In this document: positions 35,442 through 43,632 of the stretch, one piece after another
Layout of the letters: each line of letters opens with the position of its first letter
How positions within the stretch are numbered: position 1 is the stretch's first letter
DNA from: Planctomycetota bacterium
GTDB lineage: Bacteria > Planctomycetota > PUPC01 > JACPCR01
Assembly: GCA_016179685.1 (NCBI GenBank)
Contig: JACPCR010000083.1
Location: 56,728-120,727, forward strand
Reading direction: 5' to 3'
Length of the DNA: 64,000 bases
Made by a program: the position numbers and the translations under genes
Notes under the pieces: model-generated
Told to the model about the DNA's origin: nothing
Database searches by the model: none
What the model saw: the letters and a program-made list of their open reading frames with translations, nothing else

Positions 35442-35536
35442 AGGTGTCAGGTGTCAGGTGTCAGGTGTCAGGTGTCAGGTGTCAGGTGTAGGATGGGAGT
35501 ATTTCCTGACACCTGACACCTGACACCTGACACCTG
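35442..35536. repeat. inverted arrays of a 7-bp repeat (AGGTGTC)
   Basis: About six to seven tandem AGGTGTC units (35442-35489) face about four and a half tandem complementary GACACCT units (35505-35536) across a 15-base loop, so the RNA or single strand could fold into a long slipped hairpin. It lies between two minus-strand genes, immediately upstream of the isomerase-like start at 35438. Confidence 0.9.
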
Positions 35537-35541
35537 GAGGA

Positions 35542-36717
35542 TCACCAACAGGACCGGGCGGCCCCGATCCACTGGAGATGGTGCCCGCGGATGAGCCCGT
35601 AATTGTAGAAGGTAAAGCCATCGATGCCGGCCTCGGCGAGACGCCGGATGAGAGCGACGCCCTCGTCCGGCGATTTCCAGGTTGCGGGTTGAAGGGAGGC
35701 CAGGGCCTGGACATCGGACCGGAGGGAGCACTTGATGGACCGGATGCACTCCGGCAGATTTTCCTCGTTTCCAGCGAGGGAGACAGTGACCTGGTTGATG
35801 CCTGGTGCGATGCGGGCCGGATCGAGGCCGCTATAGAGCGAGCTGCCGAGACGATGGTGGCTGGTGCGGGCGCCTGCGTCACGGGCGATCTGAAGCACGG
35901 CGAGGAGCAGGGACGTGGCGGTTTCGGTCCGGGCATCGAGATAGCGGCCGAGGCGGCCGCCGAATGCGTTCCGTGCCTCGCTTTCATCGACGGGCCGGAG
36001 GTCACGGGGCACGGGCTGCGCTGCGAGCTTTCGTTCGAGGTAGCCGGCGATCTCGGCCTTGAAGGATGGGGCGTCCAGGCCGGTCCGGCCGGCGGCGGAG
36101 ACGCAATGCCGGCAGAAGCAGAGGCCGAGGAGGAGCTCGTGGAAGGGCGCGATGGGGACCAGAACCTTGGGATTGCGGAAACCGTAGGAGAAGGAGAGGT
36201 AACTGAGGGATTCGGAATGGATGCCATCCGGCTTGCACTGGGAGACGACATCCCGGGTGAGGGCGAGGGCGTATTCACGGAAATCGGGCGAGGCGGGGCA
36301 GAGCTGGGCCGGGTAGGGGTTGCCGAAGACGTCCTGCTTGGCGGAATCGGGGAATCGGGCCGGCAGGTCATGGTTGTAGGCGTAGACGATCCAGGCGGTG
36401 AAATCGAGGCCGCGCTGGCGGATGGCGTCGACAAGGCGTGGGAGATAATCGGGCCCCGTGACGGTCGAACTGACGCGGGGCCGGATGCCGGTCCGAGCGT
36501 ACAGGGCCAGGTCGGGCTGGAAATAGATGGCGCCGTCCTCGCCGTAATAGAGTTTGCGACGCGGATTATGGGGAAGGAAGTAGGTGGCCACGTGGTAGCT
36601 GACGGCGAGGGAGACGCTGTTGGCCCCGGCGTCGCCCGCGATCCGGTCCAGCGCAGGCTCGATCCCCTCGTCGTGGAGGTCCCAGGGATAGGTGTACATC
36701 GAAGCGAATCGGGGCAT
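35542..36717 (-). CDS. uncharacterised TIM-barrel-like protein, paralogue 2
   Basis: 391 residues, paralogous to 32422-33597. Shared landmarks are YPWDLHDEG near the start, YFQPDLALY, AWIVYAYNHD, LCPASPDFREYALALTRDV, HSESLSYLSFSYG, LCFCRHC, DARTETATSLLL and FYNYGLIRGHHLQW near the end. The aligned Glu in the SES segment and the C-x-C-x2-C cluster may be functional. There is no signal peptide. It is transcribed toward the isomerase and MBL genes, so 36717-33779 may be one transcript interrupted by the 7-mer hairpin. The function is not recognised; a sugar-processing role is inference. Confidence 0.65.
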   Translation of the reverse strand: MPRFASMYTYPWDLHDEGIEPALDRIAGDAGANSVSLAVSYHVATYFLPHNPRRKLYYGEDGAIYFQPDLALYARTGIRPRVSSTVTGPDYLPRLVDAIRQRGLDFTAWIVYAYNHDLPARFPDSAKQDVFGNPYPAQLCPASPDFREYALALTRDVVSQCKPDGIHSESLSYLSFSYGFRNPKVLVPIAPFHELLLGLCFCRHCVSAAGRTGLDAPSFKAEIAGYLERKLAAQPVPRDLRPVDESEARNAFGGRLGRYLDARTETATSLLLAVLQIARDAGARTSHHRLGSSLYSGLDPARIAPGINQVTVSLAGNEENLPECIRSIKCSLRSDVQALASLQPATWKSPDEGVALIRRLAEAGIDGFTFYNYGLIRGHHLQWIGAARSCW

Positions 36718-36727
36718 GGTCGAAACC

Positions 36728-38038
36728 TCACGATACGGTGGGGACGCTCGGATTCACTGCGGCGGCAGGAGGGGCGGCTTCCGGCCGCGGGGCGTGATGG
36801 CCGGATTCTTTTTCGGGGCCCTGGATTCGGCCCGGGGGATCGAATCGGGCATAGGCGCCGAAGTCGTTGAACCAGAATTTCTTGACCCATCGGTAGGCCC
36901 ACGACTTTTCAGGGATTTCGTGTCCCGGGTTGAACTGGGACGGGCTGGGCCGCATGGCATCGAGCTCGGCGCGGGCGCCGCCTCGGGCCGTGGTGTCGCG
37001 CGCCCCGTGCCGGTCCACCAGCGCCTTGAGGAGATCGGGCCGTTCGAGAATGATGCAGCCGCGCGTCGCGGACGCGGCGGTCCGGCGGAAGTCTTGGAGG
37101 AATTCGGATTCCAGAAACTGCTGGCGCAGGGTGCGGTGACCGTGGATGGACTCGCGGGCGAACTGGATGACGGGGCAGGGCTCGATATCGCCCGACGGGC
37201 TGATGTGGTGGCTCATGCCGGTGGCCGCGGGGCATAGGGCGCGGCCCTCGCCGTCGTAGTAGGCATCGATGATGAGGATGGGCTTGCGCACCCGCATTTC
37301 GACGACGAATCGGCGCGCCCGGATTTGCTGGTCCCGGGTGAGCGCCAGCTCGGGACACATCTCGGGCCCCGCTGGCCGGTAAGCGTGATACCAGAGGTAC
37401 ATCACTCCCAGGTCGATCAGCCGATCGACCCAGGCCTCGTGGAGCAGGTCGTCGATGTTCGTCTGGCAGAGGCTGGTGCAGACCCCGGTGAAAATCTTTT
37501 CACGGAGGCAATTCCGGAGGCCGGCCATGGAACGGCTGAAGACCTGGGGCCGACCGCGGCGCACGTCGCTGACGACCTCGTTGCCCTCGATGCTGATCAG
37601 CGGAGTGACGTTTCCCAGCCGGCGCAGGTCCCGGGCGATTTCTTCCGTGATGAAATGGCCGTTGGTGAAGACCTGGAAGTAGCAGTCGGGGTGTTGCCCG
37701 AGAATCTCGATCAACTCGGGATGGAGGAAGGGCTCGCCTCCGAGTATCCCGAAGAAGCTGTTGCCCATCTCTTTGGCCTCGGTGATCAAGCGATGCATGC
37801 TGGCCGCATCGATCCGGCTCTGCTTGGCTGAGACGTCGACCCAGCATCCCTGGCAGCGGAGATTGCACGAATTGATCACGGAGACGTGGAGGAAGGGGGG
37901 GAAGACCTCGCCGCGGCGGAGGCGCTGCTTGTGCTTCTGGACGGACCTCATCCCTTTGTAGCCCATGTTATAGGCCAGCTTCCAGAGCAGCCGCTTGTCG
38001 GTTTCCAGCAGGAGTCGCCTGGCGAGTTGGAGGTACAT
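36728..38038 (-). CDS. radical SAM protein with SPASM-like C-terminus
   Basis: 436 residues from ATG 38038, where homology-like sequence begins (MYLQLARRLLLETDKR). The radical SAM cluster is SVINSCNLRCQGCWVDV (C-x3-C-x2-C), followed by GILGGEPFLHP and a barrel. The C-terminal HHISPSGDIEPCPVIQFA supplies further cysteines for an auxiliary cluster, and a later RGCIILERPD may add one. The stop lies close to the start of the TIM-barrel paralogue. Its product is unknown; this subfamily is common in planctomycete-like genomes, and a peptide or cofactor maturase role is possible. No ribosome binding site supports the start. Confidence 0.82.
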   Translation of the reverse strand: MYLQLARRLLLETDKRLLWKLAYNMGYKGMRSVQKHKQRLRRGEVFPPFLHVSVINSCNLRCQGCWVDVSAKQSRIDAASMHRLITEAKEMGNSFFGILGGEPFLHPELIEILGQHPDCYFQVFTNGHFITEEIARDLRRLGNVTPLISIEGNEVVSDVRRGRPQVFSRSMAGLRNCLREKIFTGVCTSLCQTNIDDLLHEAWVDRLIDLGVMYLWYHAYRPAGPEMCPELALTRDQQIRARRFVVEMRVRKPILIIDAYYDGEGRALCPAATGMSHHISPSGDIEPCPVIQFARESIHGHRTLRQQFLESEFLQDFRRTAASATRGCIILERPDLLKALVDRHGARDTTARGGARAELDAMRPSPSQFNPGHEIPEKSWAYRWVKKFWFNDFGAYARFDPPGRIQGPEKESGHHAPRPEAAPPAAAVNPSVPTVS

Positions 38039-38215
38039 GGGACCGCGGGGGGTGGGTCTGGGGCATTGCAAAGGAGAGAGTATCCCGGGCCCGGCGACGG
38101 GATGCAAGGGCTGGGCTTGATGGACGTGATTTCCCAGAACCTCAAACCGACGCACGAAGGATACGACCACTGATTCGTGGCGGAGGCGGCGCAAGCAACG
38201 GGGATTCTTCTTCCC

Positions 38216-39196
38216 TCACCATCGGATGTCCTGATGCAAATCGTATGGCGACGTGTTGGGCTGGAAGTCGCGCCAGATCGCCGTGCGCACGTCGTCGTCG
38301 AGGAGGGACCACTCGTCATCACCCGGCGTATGGCCCGGGTGTTCGTGGATATCAAGGCCCCAGGGACAGGAGACGGCCGTCTGGTTCGTCACGATGCGGC
38401 GGTTATGAAACGGCTTGCCGTTCGGCTTGGGCCGCCATGCACGGAACAGCCGTTGCTTGGCCGACGCCAGGCTCCTTGGCATGGCATCCCTGATGGAGCG
38501 AACGACCTCCGCGTAACTGTCGTTCGGGATTTCATCATGGACTTGAGTATGGATTTCCAAGGTGTGAAGCGGACACCGCCGTCCGTTCGGCAATGCGCAC
38601 TTATCCACGATCGAAAGCGTTCTCAGGAACTCACGGTTGCCCCGGAAGACACGAATAGCGATGTAAGGGTCGATGAGCACTATCGAACGTGCGGTGTATA
38701 GCACCGGAGTCAATGCAGCCTCGAAGTCTGCCGCCTTTCGTGGAACGCGGCGGCTCTGTTTCCGGTCGTTCCAGGCAGGAGAGAGCAATACGTCCTCAAG
38801 CGACATCGCGCACGAGGGTAGACCGGTGCGGGCGTTGATGGAGTCCTTGCGGGCGATGATGCCTTGGAAGGTAGCGCGACCATGAGAGGCAAGCGCCTCG
38901 TCAAGCCATTCGACATCGCTTTTCGGACAGCAACCGCCCTCTTTCGGACGCGGAACAACGAGTCCGCGGTCGAAGAGCTTGGACAGGAGGTCCAGCGTGA
39001 GGGGGCGAATGCGGTCGGGGATCGCGCCCCGTTTCTTCTGCACCTCCGCCCACCAGCTTCCGTTGTAAAGACTCGCCAGAATGCCGTTCTCCCGAATCCC
39101 GTGCAGCACCTGCACCAGGGATTGGTTCGTGGCCGGTTCCACCGCCGGAGAGAACCGTTCGAAAGCACCAACGGTGAGGGCGAACTCGTAGAGCAT
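38216..39196 (-). CDS. PLD-like (MIT_C-related) predicted effector next to an AAA ATPase
   Basis: 326 residues from ATG 39196, four bases after the ATPase stop. The N-terminal 190 residues are helical with Cys-rich GGCCPKSDVEWL near 120, typical of helical sensor parts. From about 195, SIVLIDPYIAIRV, LHTLEIHTQVHDEI and KPFHNRRIVTNQTAVSCPWGLDIHEH resemble the MIT C-terminal/phospholipase-D-like fold (the H-x-R and GLDI segments). The tight coupling to a DUF3696-type ATPase suggests a two-gene defence module in which this protein is the effector. The PLD assignment is weak and rests on short motifs. Confidence 0.55.
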   Translation of the reverse strand: MLYEFALTVGAFERFSPAVEPATNQSLVQVLHGIRENGILASLYNGSWWAEVQKKRGAIPDRIRPLTLDLLSKLFDRGLVVPRPKEGGCCPKSDVEWLDEALASHGRATFQGIIARKDSINARTGLPSCAMSLEDVLLSPAWNDRKQSRRVPRKAADFEAALTPVLYTARSIVLIDPYIAIRVFRGNREFLRTLSIVDKCALPNGRRCPLHTLEIHTQVHDEIPNDSYAEVVRSIRDAMPRSLASAKQRLFRAWRPKPNGKPFHNRRIVTNQTAVSCPWGLDIHEHPGHTPGDDEWSLLDDDVRTAIWRDFQPNTSPYDLHQDIRW

Positions 39197-39200
39197 GCCG

Positions 39201-40853
39201 CTATTCTCCAGGCTCGCCGAACCGTTCGCGGAATCCTTCTTCAAAGAAACCGCCGGGCCATGGGTCAATGAGCATGCCTTCCTCGTCCAACCGGAGTTCG
39301 AGCGCGACGGAGCGCTCCCCTTCACGCTGAACGAATAGAACGGAGACATCCGAAGGCCTCACGGCTGGAAGCCCGGTTTTCTTGCCTTGCGCGGTTTCCC
39401 GCATCCTTCGCATAATGCGGAGAAGAAGGTGTTCGCTGTGCGTCTCGATGATGCAGTGGTTCCGGGCTTCTCCGATGGCCGCCTGGATGAAGACGTCGCC
39501 GAGGTCGGCCTGGAGCGCCGGATGCAGGTGAATCTCCGGCTGCTCGATGGCCAGGATGCGGTTCTTGGCGGCATAGGCGCTCACGAGCACGGGGAGCACC
39601 TGGCTTATGCCGATGCCCACGTCCCGGTGGCTCACCACCGTGTTAGAGCGGCGATCCATGAGAATCAATTCGTCGAGCTTCCCAAGGACGAAGTGCAAAA
39701 TGGTCTCGGTCACGACCTTGTTTCTTTCCTTCCGGTACTGGAGAGGGGGAGATAAAATCGGGTCGATGGCCGAGATGGCCTCGTTCACGTATTCCATTCC
39801 ACCCCCCCAGAGAAACCCCACCAGTTCATCCAGGTCGACAAGCTTGCGGATGACGAGTTCGTAAGGAGTCTGCAACCGCTCCTTGGAGTTGAGCCACTCG
39901 TTCACCAAGGCGCGCACGCGAGCGTCTCGGCGGACCACGTCCCACGCGTAGCCGCCGCCCGCGTACCAGTTCGGGTCGTGGTGCTGCGAGAACGCCAGAT
40001 GCCGGGGCGGAAACGATCGCAGGGGCCCCAGGTACTGAAGCCGCGCCATCTCCCCGGCCACGACCTCGTTTATACCCTTGAGAAGTTCGTCTATTTTCCG
40101 GGGCAAGCAGGACCGCACGGCCGCCGCGAGGTCCTCGCGTCTCCGGCCCTTGCTGATGGGGAAGAGCGTCGTCTGGCTTCCGGGGGCGAAGACCTCGGAC
40201 TTGGCCAGGCCGTCGGGCAGAAACCGAACGCCGGTGGCCACCACTTGGGGCACCAAGGCCGCTATCGTCTCCTCCAGACCCGTGTAGTCCTCCGGGCGCA
40301 GATCCTCGGTCGTGGTGGAGAGGAGAACCATAGCCTTTATGGCTTCCCGGAACACGGGATGCTCATGGTCCAGGCTGTCGAGTTGTAGTTTGCCATCGCG
40401 CCGCCGACTCATGCGCAAAATGCCGTGCCCGTCCGCCTTGATCTCGTAGGTAAGCACCTCCGGGATCGCGTCCGGTATGGGGAAGCCCTGGTCGTCGATC
40501 GCGAAGCCGACGCTGACCGCCATGGTCACCGTGCGCACCGGCGCGAAAAACTCGGCCAGCCGCCCTTTGAAGTTGCTGGCGTCGAGGTCGACGGCCCACT
40601 CCACGCGGTGGCTGGATTCCAGCTCGTTCACGTACTGGCGGAAGCCGCCGAGGTCCACGGAGTCACCCCCGATCGTCGTGCCATGCATGTCGAGGTCGCC
40701 GGTTTCCAGGGCGTGCCGGACGAGCAGGAGGCTGTGGATGATGGTCGACTTGCCGGCGCTGTTCGCGCCGTAGATAAGCGTGAGCGGGCGTAGCGGGATG
40801 CGCTGCGTATCCGCGAAGGCCTTGAAGTTGCCGATGTGAAGGGCAGTAAGCAT
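39201..40853 (-). CDS. AAA ATPase, DUF3696 family (OLD-like ABC-type)
   Basis: 550 residues from ATG 40853; a longer frame upstream overlaps the divergent promoter and is unlikely. It opens LTALHIGNFKAF, with Walker A GANSAGKST (29-37). The middle carries a large helical insertion with LGPLRSFPPRHLAFSQHH. The ABC-type end has VGIGISQVLPVLVSAY, LAIEQPEIHLHPALQADLGD (Walker B near 425) and HCIIETHSEHLLLRIMRRMRE. The C-terminus fits DUF3696. Such ATPases sense DNA or phage components in several defence systems (OLD, PARIS AriA, retron ATPases). There is no TOPRIM domain. It is coupled to the PLD-like gene. Confidence 0.85.
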   Translation of the reverse strand: MLTALHIGNFKAFADTQRIPLRPLTLIYGANSAGKSTIIHSLLLVRHALETGDLDMHGTTIGGDSVDLGGFRQYVNELESSHRVEWAVDLDASNFKGRLAEFFAPVRTVTMAVSVGFAIDDQGFPIPDAIPEVLTYEIKADGHGILRMSRRRDGKLQLDSLDHEHPVFREAIKAMVLLSTTTEDLRPEDYTGLEETIAALVPQVVATGVRFLPDGLAKSEVFAPGSQTTLFPISKGRRREDLAAAVRSCLPRKIDELLKGINEVVAGEMARLQYLGPLRSFPPRHLAFSQHHDPNWYAGGGYAWDVVRRDARVRALVNEWLNSKERLQTPYELVIRKLVDLDELVGFLWGGGMEYVNEAISAIDPILSPPLQYRKERNKVVTETILHFVLGKLDELILMDRRSNTVVSHRDVGIGISQVLPVLVSAYAAKNRILAIEQPEIHLHPALQADLGDVFIQAAIGEARNHCIIETHSEHLLLRIMRRMRETAQGKKTGLPAVRPSDVSVLFVQREGERSVALELRLDEEGMLIDPWPGGFFEEGFRERFGEPGE

Positions 40854-40927
40854 GGCGGTTACTCTATCCTGTGACTGGCAAGAGGGCTGCCAAGGACGCC
40901 GAACCGGAGATCGCAAAAATCGCTGCA

Positions 40928-40956
40928 TTGCGGCGGCCACCGACGGCCCTTATAAT
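40928..40956 (+). promoter_or_regulatory. sigma-70-like promoter of the PD-(D/E)XK gene
   Basis: TTGCGG (40928-40933), a 17-bp spacer and a perfect TATAAT (40951-40956). The predicted transcription start near 40963 leaves about 34 bases before ATG 40997, and it excludes the earlier ATG at 40955. It lies in the divergent gap with the AAA ATPase. Confidence 0.6.
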
Positions 40957-40996
40957 GTTGAAAAGCGAAATAAACACCAGGCCCGGACGGCCGCTC

Positions 40997-41572
40997 ATGC
41001 TGGACACGGCGACGATCCACACGTACGACTTCCGTCACCCAAAGGAGAACCTCAGAGGTTCCAACCGGCAACGGGGCAGCCCCGAGGCGGAGTTTGTCGA
41101 CCGGTTTGCCCGCGCCTATCTCAAGCGCTTCGGCCAGGTTCATTCCAGAACGACCAAACGGGCGACCCTCTTCGTGCGAGAAGTTCCAGTCCACGGCAAC
41201 GGTATCGCCGACCTGCTGGCCTTGAGCTGGGATCGTCGCCAGACGCATGGTAAGAAGGCGACCGATCTTGCCCAACTGAAGCCCACCGTGCGTGCCTTCG
41301 AGGCCAAACTCTCGGACTGGAGCGGCGGATTGATGCAGGCGCATCGTTACCGGTATTTCGCGCATGTGGCCATCCTGGTCGTGCCCAAGAGCAAGTTGAA
41401 GAACGTCGAATCCCATCTAGATCTCTTCCAGACCCTGCGCGTCGGCCTCTGGGGTTTCGACCGCGAAACCGAGACGATCACGAGCATCTATACGCCTCGC
41501 CCCAAGAGCCCGGGTGTTCGCAAGTATGGAGACTTGGCGCTTGCAGCCGCGGGGCAGGCCGCGTCACTTTAG
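40997..41572 (+). CDS. PD-(D/E)XK-like predicted nuclease
   Basis: 191 residues. The sequence VPVHGNGIADLLALSW, then VRAFEAKLSDWSGGLMQAHRYRYFAHVAILVVPK, matches the PD-(D/E)XK core: Asp in IADLL, E-x-K in FEAKLSDW and the Q-x3-Y helix (MQAHRYRYFAH). The C-terminal half (VGLWGFDRETETITSIYTPRPKSPG) is conserved in style with small predicted endonucleases. I chose ATG 40997 because it follows the TATAAT promoter; ATG 40955 overlaps it. It is divergent from the AAA ATPase and ends 9 bp inside the next gene on the other strand. An effector in the island is likely. Confidence 0.65.
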   Translation: MLDTATIHTYDFRHPKENLRGSNRQRGSPEAEFVDRFARAYLKRFGQVHSRTTKRATLFVREVPVHGNGIADLLALSWDRRQTHGKKATDLAQLKPTVRAFEAKLSDWSGGLMQAHRYRYFAHVAILVVPKSKLKNVESHLDLFQTLRVGLWGFDRETETITSIYTPRPKSPGVRKYGDLALAAAGQAASL

Positions 41573-42751
41573 CTCCGCGCGCTCCTTGAATTGTTTGAGG
41601 GCCTCATCCAATGGTTCGATGTGGTCGTCCCTTGACTTCATGTCCAGGGATATCCCGGTTGCCGCGATGGCCGCGTAGGCTTGCCGGGACAGTTCGATGG
41701 CCTGCCGGCAGTTCCCGATGCCTGCTAGAATGTCTTCCGTGACGATCCGATCCGTGAGGGACCGCAGCGCCTCCCAGGATTGGAGCGCTTCCTGGGTACG
41801 CTCCGCTTCCGGGTCATAGTCCGCGTCATGCGGCAGCCTGTTGATGATTCCTGGCACGAAAGGGGCGATCGCCTCCTTCTCCGCAAAGGTGATGCGGTTC
41901 AGGAGGAGTTCGCTTAGATAACGGGTGATCGGCTGCCGGCCTCCGCTTCCCGAGGGGCAAAATCGGCCCATGGAGAACATGCGCAGGTTCGACCACCAAC
42001 CCGTGGCGCCGGCTGTTCCGCCGGCCACACCCAGGAACGGAGTTAGGATGTCGGAGTAGCCGTTGATGACCTGCATGCCGTTGATCGACAGGGAGAGGTT
42101 CAGGAGCAACCAGTTGGCCAGGACATCCGTGTGGAAAAAATCCGACCTCGCCTCGGAGGAGCGCCCCGCGACGATCAGGTAGATCCCGTCCGGCGGGCTT
42201 TCCAGCAGGGTGATGTCGTTGAGGAACTCCTCGAACTCCCGACGGTCCTGCAGAGCCTCGCGGCAGACTACCAGGCTGGCGTACAGGGGTCGGTCGTCGC
42301 CCGTCTTTTCAAAAACGTCTCGGGCTTCACGGATGAAGCTCTTTGCGATCACCGCCTCGCGCGAGTCGAGGGATTCGGCGATGTAGATGTTGGGCGTGAT
42401 AATCGCGGTCACTTCCCATTCCGTGACGCTCTGGAAACATCCGTGAAGGACCTTCCGGACGGTCTTGGAGAGTTCCAGTTCGCTTTTGCGATAGCTCCGG
42501 AAGTACTGCTTCCATTCCTCGAGCCGACCCACATTGGCGTTCGGGGCGTCGGCGAACAGGCTGACGTAGAACTGAGGATCGACCAGGACGTCCGCCTTCG
42601 GGAAGGACTTGCGGACATCGGCGATTTTGTCCTTCATGGCGTCCCGCGGCATGTCCTTGGGGCTGAACACTGCGCCATCGATTAGCTTCTCGGCGAGCCC
42701 GACGTTCAGCTTGTCCCCGAGGCCATGGCCGATCTGGGCGTAAAGTTTCAT
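41564..42751 (-). CDS. unknown protein coupled to a Ser/Thr kinase
   Basis: 395 residues, family not recognised. Short conserved-looking runs include VLVDPQFYVSLFADAP, WKQYFRSYRKSELELSKTV, ITPNIYIAESLDSRE, GIYLIVAGRSSEARSDFFHTDVLANWLL, INGYSDILTPFLGVAGGTAGATGWWSNLRMFS and GGRQPITRYLSELLLNRI. The pattern of alternating strands and helices with D/E at strand ends suggests a TIM-like or Rossmann-type enzyme. The ATG overlaps the kinase stop (ATGA), so the two are made together; it may be the kinase substrate or effector. It is the last gene of the type I restriction operon and ends 9 bp into the convergent PD-(D/E)XK gene. Confidence 0.7.
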   Translation of the reverse strand: MKLYAQIGHGLGDKLNVGLAEKLIDGAVFSPKDMPRDAMKDKIADVRKSFPKADVLVDPQFYVSLFADAPNANVGRLEEWKQYFRSYRKSELELSKTVRKVLHGCFQSVTEWEVTAIITPNIYIAESLDSREAVIAKSFIREARDVFEKTGDDRPLYASLVVCREALQDRREFEEFLNDITLLESPPDGIYLIVAGRSSEARSDFFHTDVLANWLLLNLSLSINGMQVINGYSDILTPFLGVAGGTAGATGWWSNLRMFSMGRFCPSGSGGRQPITRYLSELLLNRITFAEKEAIAPFVPGIINRLPHDADYDPEAERTQEALQSWEALRSLTDRIVTEDILAGIGNCRQAIELSRQAYAAIAATGISLDMKSRDDHIEPLDEALKQFKERAELK

Positions 42752-43632
42752 TGAAAGCCCTCCATTCTCCTGAGCAGAACCTGAATGTTCGCCGGCCGGA
42801 GCGAGGGTATCTTCTTCATGAGTTGGTCCACCAGCCTGCAGAACTCCGCCGGCAAGTCGGCCCGAAGTGCGAAAAGCGGAGGCGGCGTCACAGTCTTGAT
42901 GCGGTAGAGCGTGGTGTACTGCGGATCGGACGGAATTTTGAACGGATTGTTGCCCGACGCGTACTCGTACAGTGTCAGCCCAACCGTGTAGAGGTCGGCC
43001 CTATGGTCCAGGTTCTGGCGGAATCCGGCGTCAAGCATCTCCGGGGCGATATAGTAGAGCGTTCCCGGAATCTCGGCCGAGTCCCGCGTGATCGGCGTCC
43101 CGCCTATCTGGAACGCGATGCCGAGATCCAGGAGTACGTAGAGCCGCTTGGCCACCTTCGTCTTCATGATGTTATCGGGCTTGATGTCGCGGTGGATGAC
43201 TCTCTTTCCGGCCAGCTCGTCGATGGCGCGAAGGAGGCAGGCCCCGACTTCCGCCAGTTCCTGGATGCTCGGTCTGTGGCTGGCATTGATCAGGTCGCGC
43301 AAGGATTGGCCGGCGATATATTCCTCCGAATATAGGACGTAGGCTTCCTGCCCAATGATGGCCTCCCGGGGCCGGATGCTTCCGAGCTTCACAAGGTGAG
43401 GGGTTTGGCAGGCTCGGAGAATCGCGATCTCGCGTTGGATTCGGCGGAGGTTCCCCGCGCGGACGTTCGGGTCGCTGCTGTCGCTCGGGATACGCACGAG
43501 TTTCACGGCTTCGGTTACGCCCTTAACTTGGGCCCGGTAGACCACCTTGAAACCGCCCTTTCCGATTTCCTGAAGGTCCGCGGCCTCCGGCGTGATCCTG
43601 GCCACCTCGGCTATGAGCGGTTTGTCCCTCAT
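42748..43632 (-). CDS. serine/threonine protein kinase
   Basis: 294 residues, almost entirely a eukaryote-like kinase domain. The glycine loop is GKGGFKVVY (24-32) and Lys44 is the VAIK-type lysine (EAVKLV). The catalytic loop is HRDIKPDN (147-154), the metal loop reads DLG (169-171, the usual DFG variant) and APE is at 196-198 after GTLYYI. There is no transmembrane or sensor domain, so it is a soluble kinase likely signalling within the operon. It overlaps the hsdS stop and the next gene's start by ATGA. Kinases occur in defence (Stk2, PglW), but attachment to a type I R-M operon is unusual. Confidence 0.95.
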   Translation of the reverse strand: MRDKPLIAEVARITPEAADLQEIGKGGFKVVYRAQVKGVTEAVKLVRIPSDSSDPNVRAGNLRRIQREIAILRACQTPHLVKLGSIRPREAIIGQEAYVLYSEEYIAGQSLRDLINASHRPSIQELAEVGACLLRAIDELAGKRVIHRDIKPDNIMKTKVAKRLYVLLDLGIAFQIGGTPITRDSAEIPGTLYYIAPEMLDAGFRQNLDHRADLYTVGLTLYEYASGNNPFKIPSDPQYTTLYRIKTVTPPPLFALRADLPAEFCRLVDQLMKKIPSLRPANIQVLLRRMEGFQ

